Assembly: GCA_002418205.1 (NCBI GenBank)
Contig: DIDP01000008.1
Coordinates: 73,934-137,933, forward strand
Length of the DNA stretch: 64,000 nt
Origin: Anaerolineales bacterium UBA5797
GTDB lineage: Bacteria; Chloroflexota; Anaerolineae; Anaerolineales; Villigracilaceae
Direction: 5' to 3'
Shown: in pieces, positions 7,767 through 16,151 of the stretch
Numbering within the stretch: the stretch's first letter is position 1
Layout: every line of letters begins with the position of its first letter
Notes under the pieces: model-generated
What the model saw: the letters and a program-made list of their open reading frames with translations, nothing else
The model's database searches: none
Told to the model about the DNA's origin: nothing
Made by a program: the position numbers and the translations under genes

Positions 7767-9166
7767 TGCGGACGCCCCGTACACTTTTTGTTTCTCTGTT
7801 CATATTTACATTCATCCTCTCCGCCTGTACTTCGCCCAACCCGTCCGCTCCCACCCAGACCCCGCGGCCGGGTATAGCGGAAGTGGCGTCAGCGACGAAG
7901 ATGCCCACCCAAGCGGCGAGCAGTTTGAACGTCGGGAAGGAAGCGCTGCGCGGTAAGCAGGTCACGGTCTGGCATCCGTGGTTCGGCGCGGAGGCGAGTC
8001 TCTTCGAATCACAGGTCAGGGAATTCAACGCGGAGAACGAGTGGGGCATCGTGGTCAGCGCCGAGAGCAAGACCAATTTCAGCGAGTTGTTCTCACAGAC
8101 CAGCGCCGCCCTTGAAGATTCCACGAACCCGAATTTGGTGATCGCCTTCCCCGAACATGCCATCGGCTGGCGTGAGCACGTGGTGGATTTGAACGCTTAC
8201 GTGCGCGATCCGGAATTTGGCATGAGCGCGTTGGAGATGTCGGAATTTCCGTCCGTGATCTGGATGCAGGATGAAGTGGATGGCGCGCGCCTCGGCATGC
8301 CCGCGCAACGGACCGCCCGCTTCATTCTCTACAACCAAAGCTGGGCGCGTGAACTCGGATATGCAACCCCGCCGGAAACTTCCACCGAATTCGAGCGACA
8401 GGCTTGCGCGGCGCATGAGGCAGTGGGCAGGGATGCAAATCCGGATAACGATCAACTCGGCGGCTGGCTTGTGGATGCAGACGCAATGACGCCGCTGGCA
8501 TGGATGATCGCCTTCGACGGCGGCGTGCAGGAGGAGAACGGATACCGCTTCCTTACGCCGGGCAACATCGATGCCCTGAAATATTTGAAGACCTTGCAGC
8601 AAAAGAATTGCGCCTGGGTCGCCTCCTCCGGCACATCATCGTATGATCGTTTTGCCGCGCGGCAGGCTTTGTTCGCGAACGCCAGCCTCGAGGAACTCGC
8701 TGACCAGACCCGCGCCTTCGCCGCTGCCGGCAGCCGCGACGAATGGACCATCCTGCCTTATCCCGGTGTCGACCGTTCCGCGTTCGTTGTGTATGGATCT
8801 TCGTTCATTGTTTTTGACTCAGACGAAGCGACCCAGCTTGCCTCCTGGCTTTTCATCCGCTGGATGCTCTCGTCTGAGAATCAGGCGCGCTGGGTGCAGA
8901 GCACGGGTCTCTTCCCGCTGCGCGTCTCGACGATGGACCTGCTTGCCGATTACGCGGCTTCTCATCCGCAGTGGGTGCAAGCAGTCAACCTCCTGCCGAA
9001 AGGCGAGATGACTCCCAAACTTGCCTCCTGGCGCGTCGTGCGCGTCATGCTGGAGGACGGGTTCAGCGATATGTTCGATACGATCCGTCACCCCGATCTG
9101 ACCGAGGGTCAGGTCCCGCTGGTCCTGCGTCAGATGGATGAGACCGCCGAGGACTTGAACCGGTAG
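7766..9166 (+). CDS. Extracellular solute-binding lipoprotein (family 1, sugar-type)
   Basis: A 466-residue precursor with a lipoprotein signal (hydrophobic segment and LSAC lipobox, Cys21), a Pro/Thr-rich linker, then a family-1 periplasmic-binding fold starting near residue 55 (QVTVWHPWFGAE...). Members bind sugars, oligosaccharides or glycerol phosphate for ABC importers. No permease or ATPase genes are adjacent, so it is an orphan component whose partners lie elsewhere, or it serves as a sensor. It starts within the stop codon of the M50 protease gene. Confidence 0.85.
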   Translation: MRTPRTLFVSLFIFTFILSACTSPNPSAPTQTPRPGIAEVASATKMPTQAASSLNVGKEALRGKQVTVWHPWFGAEASLFESQVREFNAENEWGIVVSAESKTNFSELFSQTSAALEDSTNPNLVIAFPEHAIGWREHVVDLNAYVRDPEFGMSALEMSEFPSVIWMQDEVDGARLGMPAQRTARFILYNQSWARELGYATPPETSTEFERQACAAHEAVGRDANPDNDQLGGWLVDADAMTPLAWMIAFDGGVQEENGYRFLTPGNIDALKYLKTLQQKNCAWVASSGTSSYDRFAARQALFANASLEELADQTRAFAAAGSRDEWTILPYPGVDRSAFVVYGSSFIVFDSDEATQLASWLFIRWMLSSENQARWVQSTGLFPLRVSTMDLLADYAASHPQWVQAVNLLPKGEMTPKLASWRVVRVMLEDGFSDMFDTIRHPDLTEGQVPLVLRQMDETAEDLNR

Positions 9167-9218
9167 CCTGAGGCTTAAGCGCGGTGATTTGCGTATATAG
9201 GTACTGAAAGGAATCTCC

Positions 9219-9935
9219 ATGCCTCAATCTCAATACCGCGCCCGGCAGGTGGGCGCCAAGACCCAGGAAGTCATCGAGTACGACCACGATGAATCCAGGC
9301 CCGGCAAGCCGTTGCACATCCTGATCCCCGGCGGGCTGGTGGCGCTGGCGGCGCTCGGGGTGATCATCCTTGTCGGCTATCTGACGTGGTTCGAGGGACA
9401 ACTGGATCAAAGCACGGGGATCGTATTGCTTGCCATCCTTTTTCCGTTCTATGTGGGCGGTGTGTTCCTGTTCAGTTATGGATATGAGTTATACAACGTC
9501 CCACGCGCGGTGCGCCTGACCGCGATCATCGTCTTTCTGACGGTGGCGGCGGTTGTCATTGTGGCTGTGTTATTCTTCGTTCTTGCTGGAGGCGGAAAAC
9601 TCCCGGGCGGCTCCTCGAAAAAGAAATCCTCCGGCGGCGGCTCGAAGGTCAAAGCGGATCTCGCGCCCTCGTCCTCATCTTCCTCGCGCGGCTCGTCCGG
9701 CATTCCAAACCTTGGCAATGTGGTCGTGCTGGGCAACATGGGGCGCACGCGCGAAGTGACGCGTGAGGTGGTGAAGGAAAAAACGGTGGAGGTGCCCGTC
9801 GCGCCGCGCGCCATCGACTGTCCGTATTGCCGCAGATCGTATGTCCCTGCGGACCATAACTACGCCTGTCCAGCCTGCGGCGCGGCAACCCCGCCGGAGC
9901 TGATCGAAGAATCGCAGAAGCCGAAAGAGAAATAA
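9219..9935 (+). CDS. Membrane protein with C-terminal zinc ribbon
   Basis: A 238-residue protein of unknown function. Three hydrophobic segments (about 37-55, 68-88 and 101-125) are followed by a Ser/Gly/Lys-rich linker (126-165), a short amphipathic stretch (TREVTREVVKEKTVEV) and a zinc ribbon with CPYC and CPAC pairs around 200-222. The layout puts the zinc ribbon in the cytoplasm or at the membrane face. It has a good ribosome site (AAAGGAATCTCC). A strong terminator follows. I cannot name a family. Confidence 0.65.
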   Translation: MPQSQYRARQVGAKTQEVIEYDHDESRPGKPLHILIPGGLVALAALGVIILVGYLTWFEGQLDQSTGIVLLAILFPFYVGGVFLFSYGYELYNVPRAVRLTAIIVFLTVAAVVIVAVLFFVLAGGGKLPGGSSKKKSSGGGSKVKADLAPSSSSSSRGSSGIPNLGNVVVLGNMGRTREVTREVVKEKTVEVPVAPRAIDCPYCRRSYVPADHNYACPACGAATPPELIEESQKPKEK

Positions 9936-9942
9936 ACAACAA

Positions 9943-9985
9943 ACGCTCGTTCATGGGCTAAGCCCGTCAACGAGCGTCATTTTTA
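9943..9985 (+). terminator. Intrinsic terminator
   Basis: The 9-bp stem ACGCTCGTT/AACGAGCGT contains an inner GGGC/GCCC pairing and is followed by ATTTTT. It ends the preceding gene, and the next ATG begins at its edge. Confidence 0.8.
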
Positions 9986-10737
9986 TGGACAAGCCCAATT
10001 ACGCTTATCCGCGCGGTCTGTTCGCGAAGGTCGCTCTCGATGCACTCCTGTTGCACCGCAGAAATTTTCGTAAGGATGCGATTACGTGTATCGGGAATTT
10101 GCATCCGCCGTTGAGGATTCTGGGGGAGGAAAACATTCCGGGGCGCGGACCCTGTGTCGTCACGGTCAACCATTATCATCGCGAAGGCTTCGGTGCCGAG
10201 TGGATCGCGCTTGCCATCGCCGCAACCGTCCCTGCTGACATGCACTGGGTGATGACCGGCGAGTGGACGTATCCCGGTCAATGGTACGCGCCTCTGGGTT
10301 CCATGTATTCGCGTTTTATCCTGCATCGACTTGCCCGCCTGTATGGCTTTACCTCCATGCCGCCCATGCCGCCGCGCCCGCAGGATGTGGAAGCGCGTGC
10401 CAGATCCGTGCGTGCGGTGTTGGATGTTGTAAGAAACACAAAAGACCTGATCCTTGGGCTTGCGCCTGAAGGGCATGATCCACCTGGCGGCGTTTTGACG
10501 CGACCGGCTTCCGGCGCCGGAAGATTCGGGTTGTTGTTGGCAAATGCCGGACTCAAGTTCGTCCCCGTCGGCGCGTATGAGGCGGATGGAGTCTTCATGG
10601 TCCATTTTGGTGAAGCCTATGAATTGAAAGTCGAGCGCGGCTTATCGGCGGAGGAGAAAGATTCGCAGGCCGCGCGATGCATCATGAGGAACATCGCGAA
10701 ACTTTTGCCCTCGCATCTCAGAGGAGAATTCGCATGA
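9985..10737 (+). CDS. PlsC-like 1-acyl-glycerol-phosphate acyltransferase
   Basis: A 250-residue protein of the lysophospholipid acyltransferase family. Block I is TVNHYHREGFG (a variant of NHxxxxD), and block III is LAPEGHD (variant of FPEGT). The family transfers acyl groups to lysophosphatidate at the membrane surface; the altered block I makes the exact substrate uncertain. The gene begins right at the terminator of the upstream unit, so its own promoter is not clear. Its stop overlaps the next start by 4 bp (ATGA), making an operon with the MFS transporter and aldehyde dehydrogenase. Confidence 0.75.
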   Translation: MDKPNYAYPRGLFAKVALDALLLHRRNFRKDAITCIGNLHPPLRILGEENIPGRGPCVVTVNHYHREGFGAEWIALAIAATVPADMHWVMTGEWTYPGQWYAPLGSMYSRFILHRLARLYGFTSMPPMPPRPQDVEARARSVRAVLDVVRNTKDLILGLAPEGHDPPGGVLTRPASGAGRFGLLLANAGLKFVPVGAYEADGVFMVHFGEAYELKVERGLSAEEKDSQAARCIMRNIAKLLPSHLRGEFA

Positions 10738-11981
10738 AAAAATTACCGATCCCGCAACTGCTCGTCCTCAACGCCTATTGGGTCGGGCTTTCGTTCATGT
10801 GGAACTCGCTGCATCCGATCATCCTGCCCGCGGTCCTGCTCAACTACGTCCCTGACGCGAAGAAGAATACCTACCTCGGTTTGCTGACCTTCCTCGGTTT
10901 GATCCTCGCGATGGTCATCCAGCCGCTTTCCGGCGCGCTCTCGGACGGCTGGAAATCGCGCTTCGGGCGCAGACGTCCGCTGATCGTGTTCGGGACTTTG
11001 TTCGACTTCGTCTTTCTTTCGATCCTGGCGTGGGGCGGCGGGTTGGTCTGGCTGTTCGTCGGATACATTGGACTGCAATTGAGTTCGAACATTGCCCATG
11101 GTCCGTTGCAGGGACTCCTGCCTGACCGCGTTCCGAAGCGTCAACTGGGAGTCGCCTCCTCGTTCAAGAATTTCATGGACATGCTGTCCCTGATCATTGC
11201 CTCGCTTCTCGCGGGACGTTTGCTCGATCCCGTTTCGAGGGATCCCACCACCATTATGCTGGTTCTGATCGGTCTGCTGGCTGTCTCTGCGTCGGTGACG
11301 ATCTTTGGGGTGAAGGAAGAACCGGCACGAGACGATGAACGCACCGATTGGAATGGACTATTCGGTCAATTCAAAATCGACTTTACCCAAAACGAATCCT
11401 ATTGGTGGCTGATCGCGGAACGTGCCCTGTTCCTGCTCGGCATTTATGGTGTGCAGGCATTTGCGCAATATTATTTGCAGGATGTGATCCGCGTCCCTGA
11501 TCCACCAAAACAGACCGGCGACCTGCTTGCGGCGTTGACCGTCGCGCTGGTTATCCTCGTTCTCATCGGTGGCTGGCTGTCGGATAAATATGGCGCGAAG
11601 AGGATCTTGAGCGTTGCCACGTATGTCTCTGCCGCCGGGATATTCCTGATGCTCCTTGCAAACGACATGCGCGGACTTTTGATCTTCGGCGCGGTATTCG
11701 GCGCGGGGATTGGTCTCTTCCTCACCTCCAATTGGGCGCTGGCAAATTCGCTGGCTCCCGAAGCCGAAGCGGGTAAATATCTCGGTCTCACCAACCTGGC
11801 GACGGCGGGATCGGGCGCGTTGGCGCGGCTCGAGGGTCCCGCACTGGATTGGTTGAACGCGGCATATCCCGGGGCGTGGATCGGTTATAAAGGTTTGTTC
11901 ATCTTCGGCGGATTGTGTATACTCTTGAGCATTCTTTTGTTGCGGAAGATCGAATCCAATTCTGATGGAGGTGTGCGATGA
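10734..11981 (+). CDS. MFS transporter, sugar:cation symporter-like
   Basis: A 415-residue membrane protein with about 12 hydrophobic helices. The loop 2-3 motif GALSDGWKSRFGRRRPLIVFG is split over that loop and is typical of the GPH/SLC45-like branch of the major facilitator superfamily. A second-half copy reads GGWLSDKYGAKR. ATG 10734 follows AGGAGA by six bases and overlaps the acyltransferase stop. The stop overlaps the ALDH start by 4 bp. The substrate is unknown; a sugar or organic solute is likely. Confidence 0.8.
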   Translation: MKKLPIPQLLVLNAYWVGLSFMWNSLHPIILPAVLLNYVPDAKKNTYLGLLTFLGLILAMVIQPLSGALSDGWKSRFGRRRPLIVFGTLFDFVFLSILAWGGGLVWLFVGYIGLQLSSNIAHGPLQGLLPDRVPKRQLGVASSFKNFMDMLSLIIASLLAGRLLDPVSRDPTTIMLVLIGLLAVSASVTIFGVKEEPARDDERTDWNGLFGQFKIDFTQNESYWWLIAERALFLLGIYGVQAFAQYYLQDVIRVPDPPKQTGDLLAALTVALVILVLIGGWLSDKYGAKRILSVATYVSAAGIFLMLLANDMRGLLIFGAVFGAGIGLFLTSNWALANSLAPEAEAGKYLGLTNLATAGSGALARLEGPALDWLNAAYPGAWIGYKGLFIFGGLCILLSILLLRKIESNSDGGVR

Positions 11982-13444
11982 GATTGATGTATATCAACGG
12001 CGAGTTTACAAAGGGAAGTGCAGAAGGTGAGATCGAGGTGACGAATCCCGCCACGGAGGAGGTGCTGGATACCGTCCCGAGGGGAACGGCTGAAGATGTG
12101 GGATCAGCTGTCAGGGCAGGGAATGAGGCGTTCCAATCCTGGAGGAGGATGGGAGCCAACGAGCGGACAAGGCTGTTGCATGAGGTGGCGTCGAAGATCA
12201 GGGATCATCAGGAAGAGATCGTGCATTTATTGACGCTTGAGGAGGGCAAGCCGGTTTCGGAGGACGAGGAGGAGTTGGAGTGGGTGGCGAATACGTTCGA
12301 TTATTACGCGGAGTTGGGGCGGCATGACCGCGGACGCGTGATCCCGCCGGGTGAACATTCTCAGTTCAATTTTATCTTGAAGGAACCCTATGGCGTTGTG
12401 GGCTGCATCGTGCCGTGGAATTATCCGCTGTTGTTGATGGCGTGGAAGGTGGCGCCTGCGCTGGCGGCGGGGAACACGGTGGTGATCAAGCCCAGCGAGA
12501 TGACGCCGTTGACCGCATTATATCTGGCGGAATATTGTTTCGATGGTTTGCTCGCGGGCGTGGTCAGTGTGGTAACCGGTTTTGGCGCGGAGGCGGGCGA
12601 GCCGCTGGTGAAACACCCCGATGTGCCGGTCATCGCGTTCACGGGAAGCCTGGCAACGGGACAACGCATCGCGTCGCACGCCGCGCCGATGATGAAGAAA
12701 CTGCATCTGGAGTTGGGCGGCAAGGACGCGACGGTCATCGCCGAGGATGCCGACCCTGAGATCGCGGCGAAGGCTGTCGCGTATGCTGCGCTCATCAACG
12801 CGGGGCAGGTCTGCACAAGCACGGAGCGGGTCTACATCCCGAAGCCGAAGGCAAAGCAGTTCACTGAGGCGATCGTGGAACATGTGAAATCCCTGCGGCT
12901 GGGACCGGGGCTGGAACCGACAACAGATGTCGGACCGATGATCGGCGATTCGTATCGCGCAAAGATCGAAAAGCATGTGGAAGACGCGCGCTCACGCGGT
13001 GCTCAAATTTTGACAGGCGGTCAGCGACCGAAAAAATTGTCAAAGGGCTGGTACTACGAGCCAACTGTGTTGGGCGGCGTGGACCATACCATGCTCATCA
13101 TGCGCGAGGAGACGTTCGGTCCGGCGGTGCCGTTGATGGAATACACAACGTTCGAGCAGGCGGTGGATCTGGTCAACGATTGCCAGTACGGTCTGGGCGC
13201 GGTGCTGCTTTCGGAAGACCCGAAGAAGATCAAGACCTTCTTCGAGGATGTCAAAGCCGGGACGATCTGGATCAACGACCCATTGACGGATAATTATGCC
13301 GGTCCGTTCGGCGGGATGAAGTATTCCGGCGGCGCGCGTGAACTCGGCATCGAGGGGCTCGATGAGTTCCGCGAGACCAAGCACGTGCACTGGGATTTTA
13401 ACCTGGAGGATAAGGAGTATTGGTATCCGTATGGGAGGGATTAA
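11978..13444 (+). CDS. NAD(P)-dependent aldehyde dehydrogenase (betaine-aldehyde type)
   Basis: A 488-residue enzyme of normal family length. Visible are the cofactor motif PWNYPLLLMAWK, the catalytic Glu in LELGGKD (about 250) and the catalytic Cys in NAGQVCTSTER (about 283), followed by the late motif EETFGPAVP. It oxidises an aldehyde to the acid in the cytoplasm. Third gene of a coupled operon (acyltransferase, MFS). The substrate cannot be told from sequence; similarity of motifs is to betaine-aldehyde and succinate-semialdehyde-type enzymes. Confidence 0.9.
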   Translation: MRLMYINGEFTKGSAEGEIEVTNPATEEVLDTVPRGTAEDVGSAVRAGNEAFQSWRRMGANERTRLLHEVASKIRDHQEEIVHLLTLEEGKPVSEDEEELEWVANTFDYYAELGRHDRGRVIPPGEHSQFNFILKEPYGVVGCIVPWNYPLLLMAWKVAPALAAGNTVVIKPSEMTPLTALYLAEYCFDGLLAGVVSVVTGFGAEAGEPLVKHPDVPVIAFTGSLATGQRIASHAAPMMKKLHLELGGKDATVIAEDADPEIAAKAVAYAALINAGQVCTSTERVYIPKPKAKQFTEAIVEHVKSLRLGPGLEPTTDVGPMIGDSYRAKIEKHVEDARSRGAQILTGGQRPKKLSKGWYYEPTVLGGVDHTMLIMREETFGPAVPLMEYTTFEQAVDLVNDCQYGLGAVLLSEDPKKIKTFFEDVKAGTIWINDPLTDNYAGPFGGMKYSGGARELGIEGLDEFRETKHVHWDFNLEDKEYWYPYGRD

Positions 13445-13461
13445 GTATCGTTGCCGGTTGG

Positions 13462-14001
13462 TTATCGCCTGAGCAGTTTCAGTTGGTCGATGACGCCGCT
13501 CAAGTTGTAGAGCAGAAAGTCGGAGATTTCCTGCCCATCCTGACGAAAGCTCTGGACGAGCGAGAGGAGTTCCCGATAGGGTTCGGGCACATCCTCCAAT
13601 TCCCCCAGATCGTCGATGGCGGTGAGTGTTTCATAACTGATCCCGCCTTGCAGGGTTTCCAGCAACAGATCCTTGATGATGGGTAGGACCCGGTCGGGGA
13701 TGAGAGCATCCAGTCGCCATGTCGGCAGGTTGTCTTCAGGATCTGGCGGATATAAATCCGCGGTTTGTTCCATTGTGATGATCCTTAGCTCATCGAGAAG
13801 ATCGCAGTTGATACGCGCCCGCAAATGCGGTGACATATTCATCCCCTGCACATAACGTACAAGATGCAGCATGGGCAGTACCAGATCCTCAGGGTCGAGT
13901 TGATTCACCAGCCCAATCGTTTCATTGGTGAGATCACCGTGAACGATGTCCACCAGAAGCCTCCCGAGGATGGCTTCCTGACCATAGGCAGCATAAGACA
14001 T
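13462..14001 (-). CDS. Hypothetical helical protein
   Basis: A 179-residue acidic protein with a strongly helical, Leu-rich composition and no signal peptide, membrane segment or cysteine motif. The ATG has a good ribosome site (AAGGAG, eight bases upstream). It is convergent with the ALDH gene (17-bp gap). No family is recognised. The 284-bp region upstream (14002-14285) holds only its leader and the tRNA-Gly leader; a TCCTCGCAATGACG fragment in it matches a common dispersed repeat. Confidence 0.6.
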   Translation of the reverse strand: MSYAAYGQEAILGRLLVDIVHGDLTNETIGLVNQLDPEDLVLPMLHLVRYVQGMNMSPHLRARINCDLLDELRIITMEQTADLYPPDPEDNLPTWRLDALIPDRVLPIIKDLLLETLQGGISYETLTAIDDLGELEDVPEPYRELLSLVQSFRQDGQEISDFLLYNLSGVIDQLKLLRR

Positions 14002-14285
14002 TCGGCAACTCCTTGTTGCTTAGAGATTGGATCTGCGTGCAATTGAGCTGCCGATTATGTTGTCATTATCTGGAAGGGTGAATTAAGTCTGGATTGAAGA
14101 ATTTAAGCAGGAATGCACTACTCAATTTCTGCCTTTATTTTAAAGGTTTTCTTTTCATTATGCAAGCAGTTATATATGATATGCGCTCTCATTGGCAAAG
14201 CACGTGTCTGCTGTCCGCGGCTATTTGCAATCAGCCTTCCTCGCAATGACGTTATAATTTGGTTGTGGTAAAATTTCGTCCGCAC

Positions 14286-14357
14286 GCGGGAGTCGCCAAG
14301 TGGTAAGGCATCAGCCTTCCAAGCTGATATTCGCGGGTTCGAATCCCGTCTCCCGCT
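14286..14357 (+). tRNA. tRNA-Gly(UCC)
   Basis: Acceptor GCGGGAG/CTCCCGC, discriminator T. The anticodon stem TCAGC/GCTGA surrounds CTTCCAA, anticodon TCC. The T-arm is GCGGG-TTCGAAT-CCCGT. CCA is not encoded. Confidence 0.95.
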
Positions 14358-14363
14358 CTCGAT

Positions 14364-14417
14364 AGCGGTTAGCCGCCAGCCGTTAGCAACTCCGCTAAAC
14401 GCTGATGGCTGACCGCT
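14364..14417. repeat. Palindromic element between two tRNAs
   Basis: Two 24-nt arms (14364-14387 and 14394-14417) around a 6-nt loop pair over most of their length with a few mismatches, several being G-U. The units AGCGGTTAGC and GCTGACCGCT suggest a REP-like dispersed element inserted in the tRNA spacer. Confidence 0.55.
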
Positions 14418-14427
14418 AAAAGCTAAT

Positions 14428-14500
14428 GGGCCCATGGCGCAGCGGTTAGCGCAGGCGACTCATAATCGCTTGGTCGCAGGTTCGAATCCTGCTGGGCCCA
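14428..14500 (+). tRNA. tRNA-Ile2(CAU)
   Basis: Acceptor GGGCCCA/TGGGCCC, discriminator A. The anticodon loop is CTCATAA, anticodon CAT. The anticodon arm and variable region (GCGACTCATAATCGCTTGG) match E. coli tRNA-Ile2 (ileX), the species whose C34 is changed to lysidine so that it reads AUA, rather than elongator Met. The assignment to Ile2 instead of Met rests on that similarity. Confidence 0.85.
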
Positions 14501-14521
14501 CAAATTTGCCCCCGTTTTTGA

Positions 14522-14562
14522 AGAAAATCGCCTCGACCTTTGCAGTATAAGCAAAGTTGAGG
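14522..14562 (-). terminator. Probable terminator of the selenoprotein gene
   Basis: On the minus strand CCTCAACTTTGC pairs with GCAAAGGTCGAGG (one mismatch, one bulge), followed by CGATTTTC. It lies about 110 bp past the stop codon at 14675. Confidence 0.5.
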
Positions 14563-14674
14563 TCAGTTAGAAATATTTCTAGCCACCTGACAGTTTGCTC
14601 ACAGAGCTCATAAAGCCAGGTGATTTAGGTTCCAGGCATCCAGTTTTCACTATCCGGCACTTTTGATGCAGACC

Positions 14675-15259
14675 TCAGGGATGGCTCCCTACATTCATAA
14701 TGGCCGCCTCGAGCTCGGGCTCAAGTTCCATACCAACATCATCCGATTCTGTGCCTAGCGCATCAAGGACCTTGGTATAAAAGGAACGGGCTGCCGCAGT
14801 CAAGACAATATCCAGCACTTCATCATCCTTTAGTCCATACGCAAGCAAACCATTGATATCGTCTTGGGTAATACCATGCTGATCGAGGATGACTTTTTCA
14901 GCGAGAGCCATCACCGCCACATCCTGGGGATCTAGGCCGGCATTCCGGTAATCTGCAATGATCGCAATCAGTTGTTTGGCGCTGAATGAATTTTTACGAA
15001 GCAACGCCCCGTGAACGAGCAGTCAGTAACGACATTTCAATGCCAGCGCGGCGGCAAAGGTGACCAATTCAAAACGCCGCAACCTCATTTGGGAACGGAT
15101 GGCGCTCTGCAGATTTCTCCAGGCCAAACTGGCTTCCGGTCGCAGACTGAAAACCTTGTGGTAATTGGGAATATAGCCAAGCTTTTGGATTTGCTCTTCG
15201 TAGATCTCTTTTATTGTCCCAGTCGCCTCTTCAGGGGAAATGGTGCGAATATATGCCAT
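14675..15259 (-). CDS. Selenocysteine-containing AhpD-like peroxidase (UGA at residue 79)
   Basis: Reading through one in-frame TGA (15023-15025) gives a 194-residue AhpD/carboxymuconolactone-decarboxylase-family protein of the peroxidase-related type. The TGA falls exactly on the second Cys of the family's active site: C76-R-Y-U79-L-L-V-H83-G, matching CxxCxxxH, with Glu68 upstream. The frame continues for 115 normal residues. In AhpD the two Cys and the His form the proton-relay thiol peroxidase centre, where selenium would raise reactivity. ATG 15259 has an AAAGGA ribosome site and a promoter at 15303-15331. A SECIS-like hairpin starts eight bases after the TGA, and tRNA-Sec is in the same window. 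A disrupted pseudogene is the alternative, but the position makes that unlikely. Confidence 0.82.
14993..15015 (-). promoter_or_regulatory. Candidate bacterial SECIS element
   Basis: In the mRNA, UUCACGGGGC pairs with GCUUCGUAAA (nine pairs including two G-U, one C-A mismatch) around a GUU apical loop. The loop starts 17 nt after the UGA and its first base is G. Both fit the published bacterial SECIS rules (loop 16-37 nt downstream, G in the first two loop positions). It would bind SelB. Confidence 0.6.
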
Positions 15260-15302
15260 TGATTTTTCCTTTTTGGTGCGGAACAGAAATGACGATTTTC
15301 CA

Positions 15303-15331
15303 AGTGTATTCCGGGTCCCCTGTTTCATCAA
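15303..15331 (-). promoter_or_regulatory. Possible sigma-70 promoter of the selenoprotein gene
   Basis: On the minus strand it reads TTGATG, 17-bp spacer, TACACT. The expected start near 15296 leaves a 37-base leader before the ATG at 15259. Confidence 0.45.
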
Positions 15332-15386
15332 CAAGAGAGCAACGGAGATTTTGTTCTGGCAAGGCTATTTTGGCTTAAAGTAACAA

Positions 15387-15475
15387 TTCAGGTTAACCAT
15401 AATCGGCTTACAAAATTCGCTCAAAATACGACTTTTTCAACATAGGTTTCGTTATGCAATCCACGTTGACCTGAA
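15387..15475. repeat. Separated inverted repeat TTCAGGTTAAC ... GTTGACCTGAA
   Basis: The two 11-nt arms (15387-15397 and 15465-15475, one mismatch) are 67 bases apart in the gap between the selenoprotein gene and the corrinoid gene. It could be an operator pair or a loose hairpin at the end of the long minus-strand cluster. Confidence 0.35.
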
Positions 15476-15496
15476 TAACATTCTCTACGGATGTGA

Positions 15497-16141
15497 TCAC
15501 AACTTTTCTTCCATCAAACTGTTGACCACATTGACCGCACGGCTCGCATCAGGAGAGAATCCATCGGCTTCGATCTGCTGCGCGAACGCCTCGGTGACGG
15601 GCGCGCCGCCAATGATCACTTTGACGTGATTTCGCAGCCCGGCGGCGGTCAACGCGTCCAGCGTGGTCCGCATGGACTGCATCGTGGTGGTCAGCAGGGC
15701 AGACATGCCCACCACATCCGGTTTGAGTTCCATTACTTTTTTGACGAATTCCTCGGCAGGGACATCCACGCCCAGGTCGATGATCTCATATCCCGCACCC
15801 TCGAGCATCAACCCAACCAGGTTCTTGCCGATATCATGCAGGTCGCCTTTCACCGTGCCCATCAACACCTTGCCGCTCGACTTCCGTTCTGTCTTCTGTA
15901 AATGCGGTTTCAAGAGCGTCATTCCACTTTGCATGGCGCGCGCTGCGATCAACATCTCGGGTACATAATACTCCCCTGCTTCGAAACGGGCTCCCACTTC
16001 GCGCATCGCTGCGATCATGCCATCATTCAGGATGACCCCCGGCTCCAGCCCGGCATCCAATGCAGCTTGCACATTCGTTTTCACGCCTTCAAAATCCCCA
16101 CCTAACACCGCATCAAATAAATTCTTCAAAACCTCTTCCAT
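15497..16141 (-). CDS. Methyltransferase cognate corrinoid protein (MtbC/MttC-like)
   Basis: A 214-residue protein of normal length. An N-terminal helical cap domain (about 1-85) precedes a B12-binding domain with the base-off signature D100-L-H102-D-I-G105, followed by SALLTT and IIGGAPV. Such proteins shuttle a methyl group on cobalamin between a substrate-specific methyltransferase and an acceptor methyltransferase. It has a strong ribosome site (AAGGAGAAGAAA) and is the last gene of the PTS cluster. No MtbB/MttB-type substrate methyltransferase is present; the only candidate partner in the window is the UroD-family protein at 30341-31495. Confidence 0.9.
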   Translation of the reverse strand: MEEVLKNLFDAVLGGDFEGVKTNVQAALDAGLEPGVILNDGMIAAMREVGARFEAGEYYVPEMLIAARAMQSGMTLLKPHLQKTERKSSGKVLMGTVKGDLHDIGKNLVGLMLEGAGYEIIDLGVDVPAEEFVKKVMELKPDVVGMSALLTTTMQSMRTTLDALTAAGLRNHVKVIIGGAPVTEAFAQQIEADGFSPDASRAVNVVNSLMEEKL

Positions 16142-16151
16142 TTTCTTCTCC

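Noticed and set aside
14428..14500. CAU-anticodon tRNA as elongator or initiator Met
   Set aside because: The anticodon arm matches tRNA-Ile2; the paired first acceptor base and lack of three G-C pairs in the anticodon stem speak against initiator Met.
15490..15499. TGTGATCACA palindrome at the corrinoid gene stop
   Set aside because: The half-sites are in the opposite order to the operator motif and it lies at a gene end.
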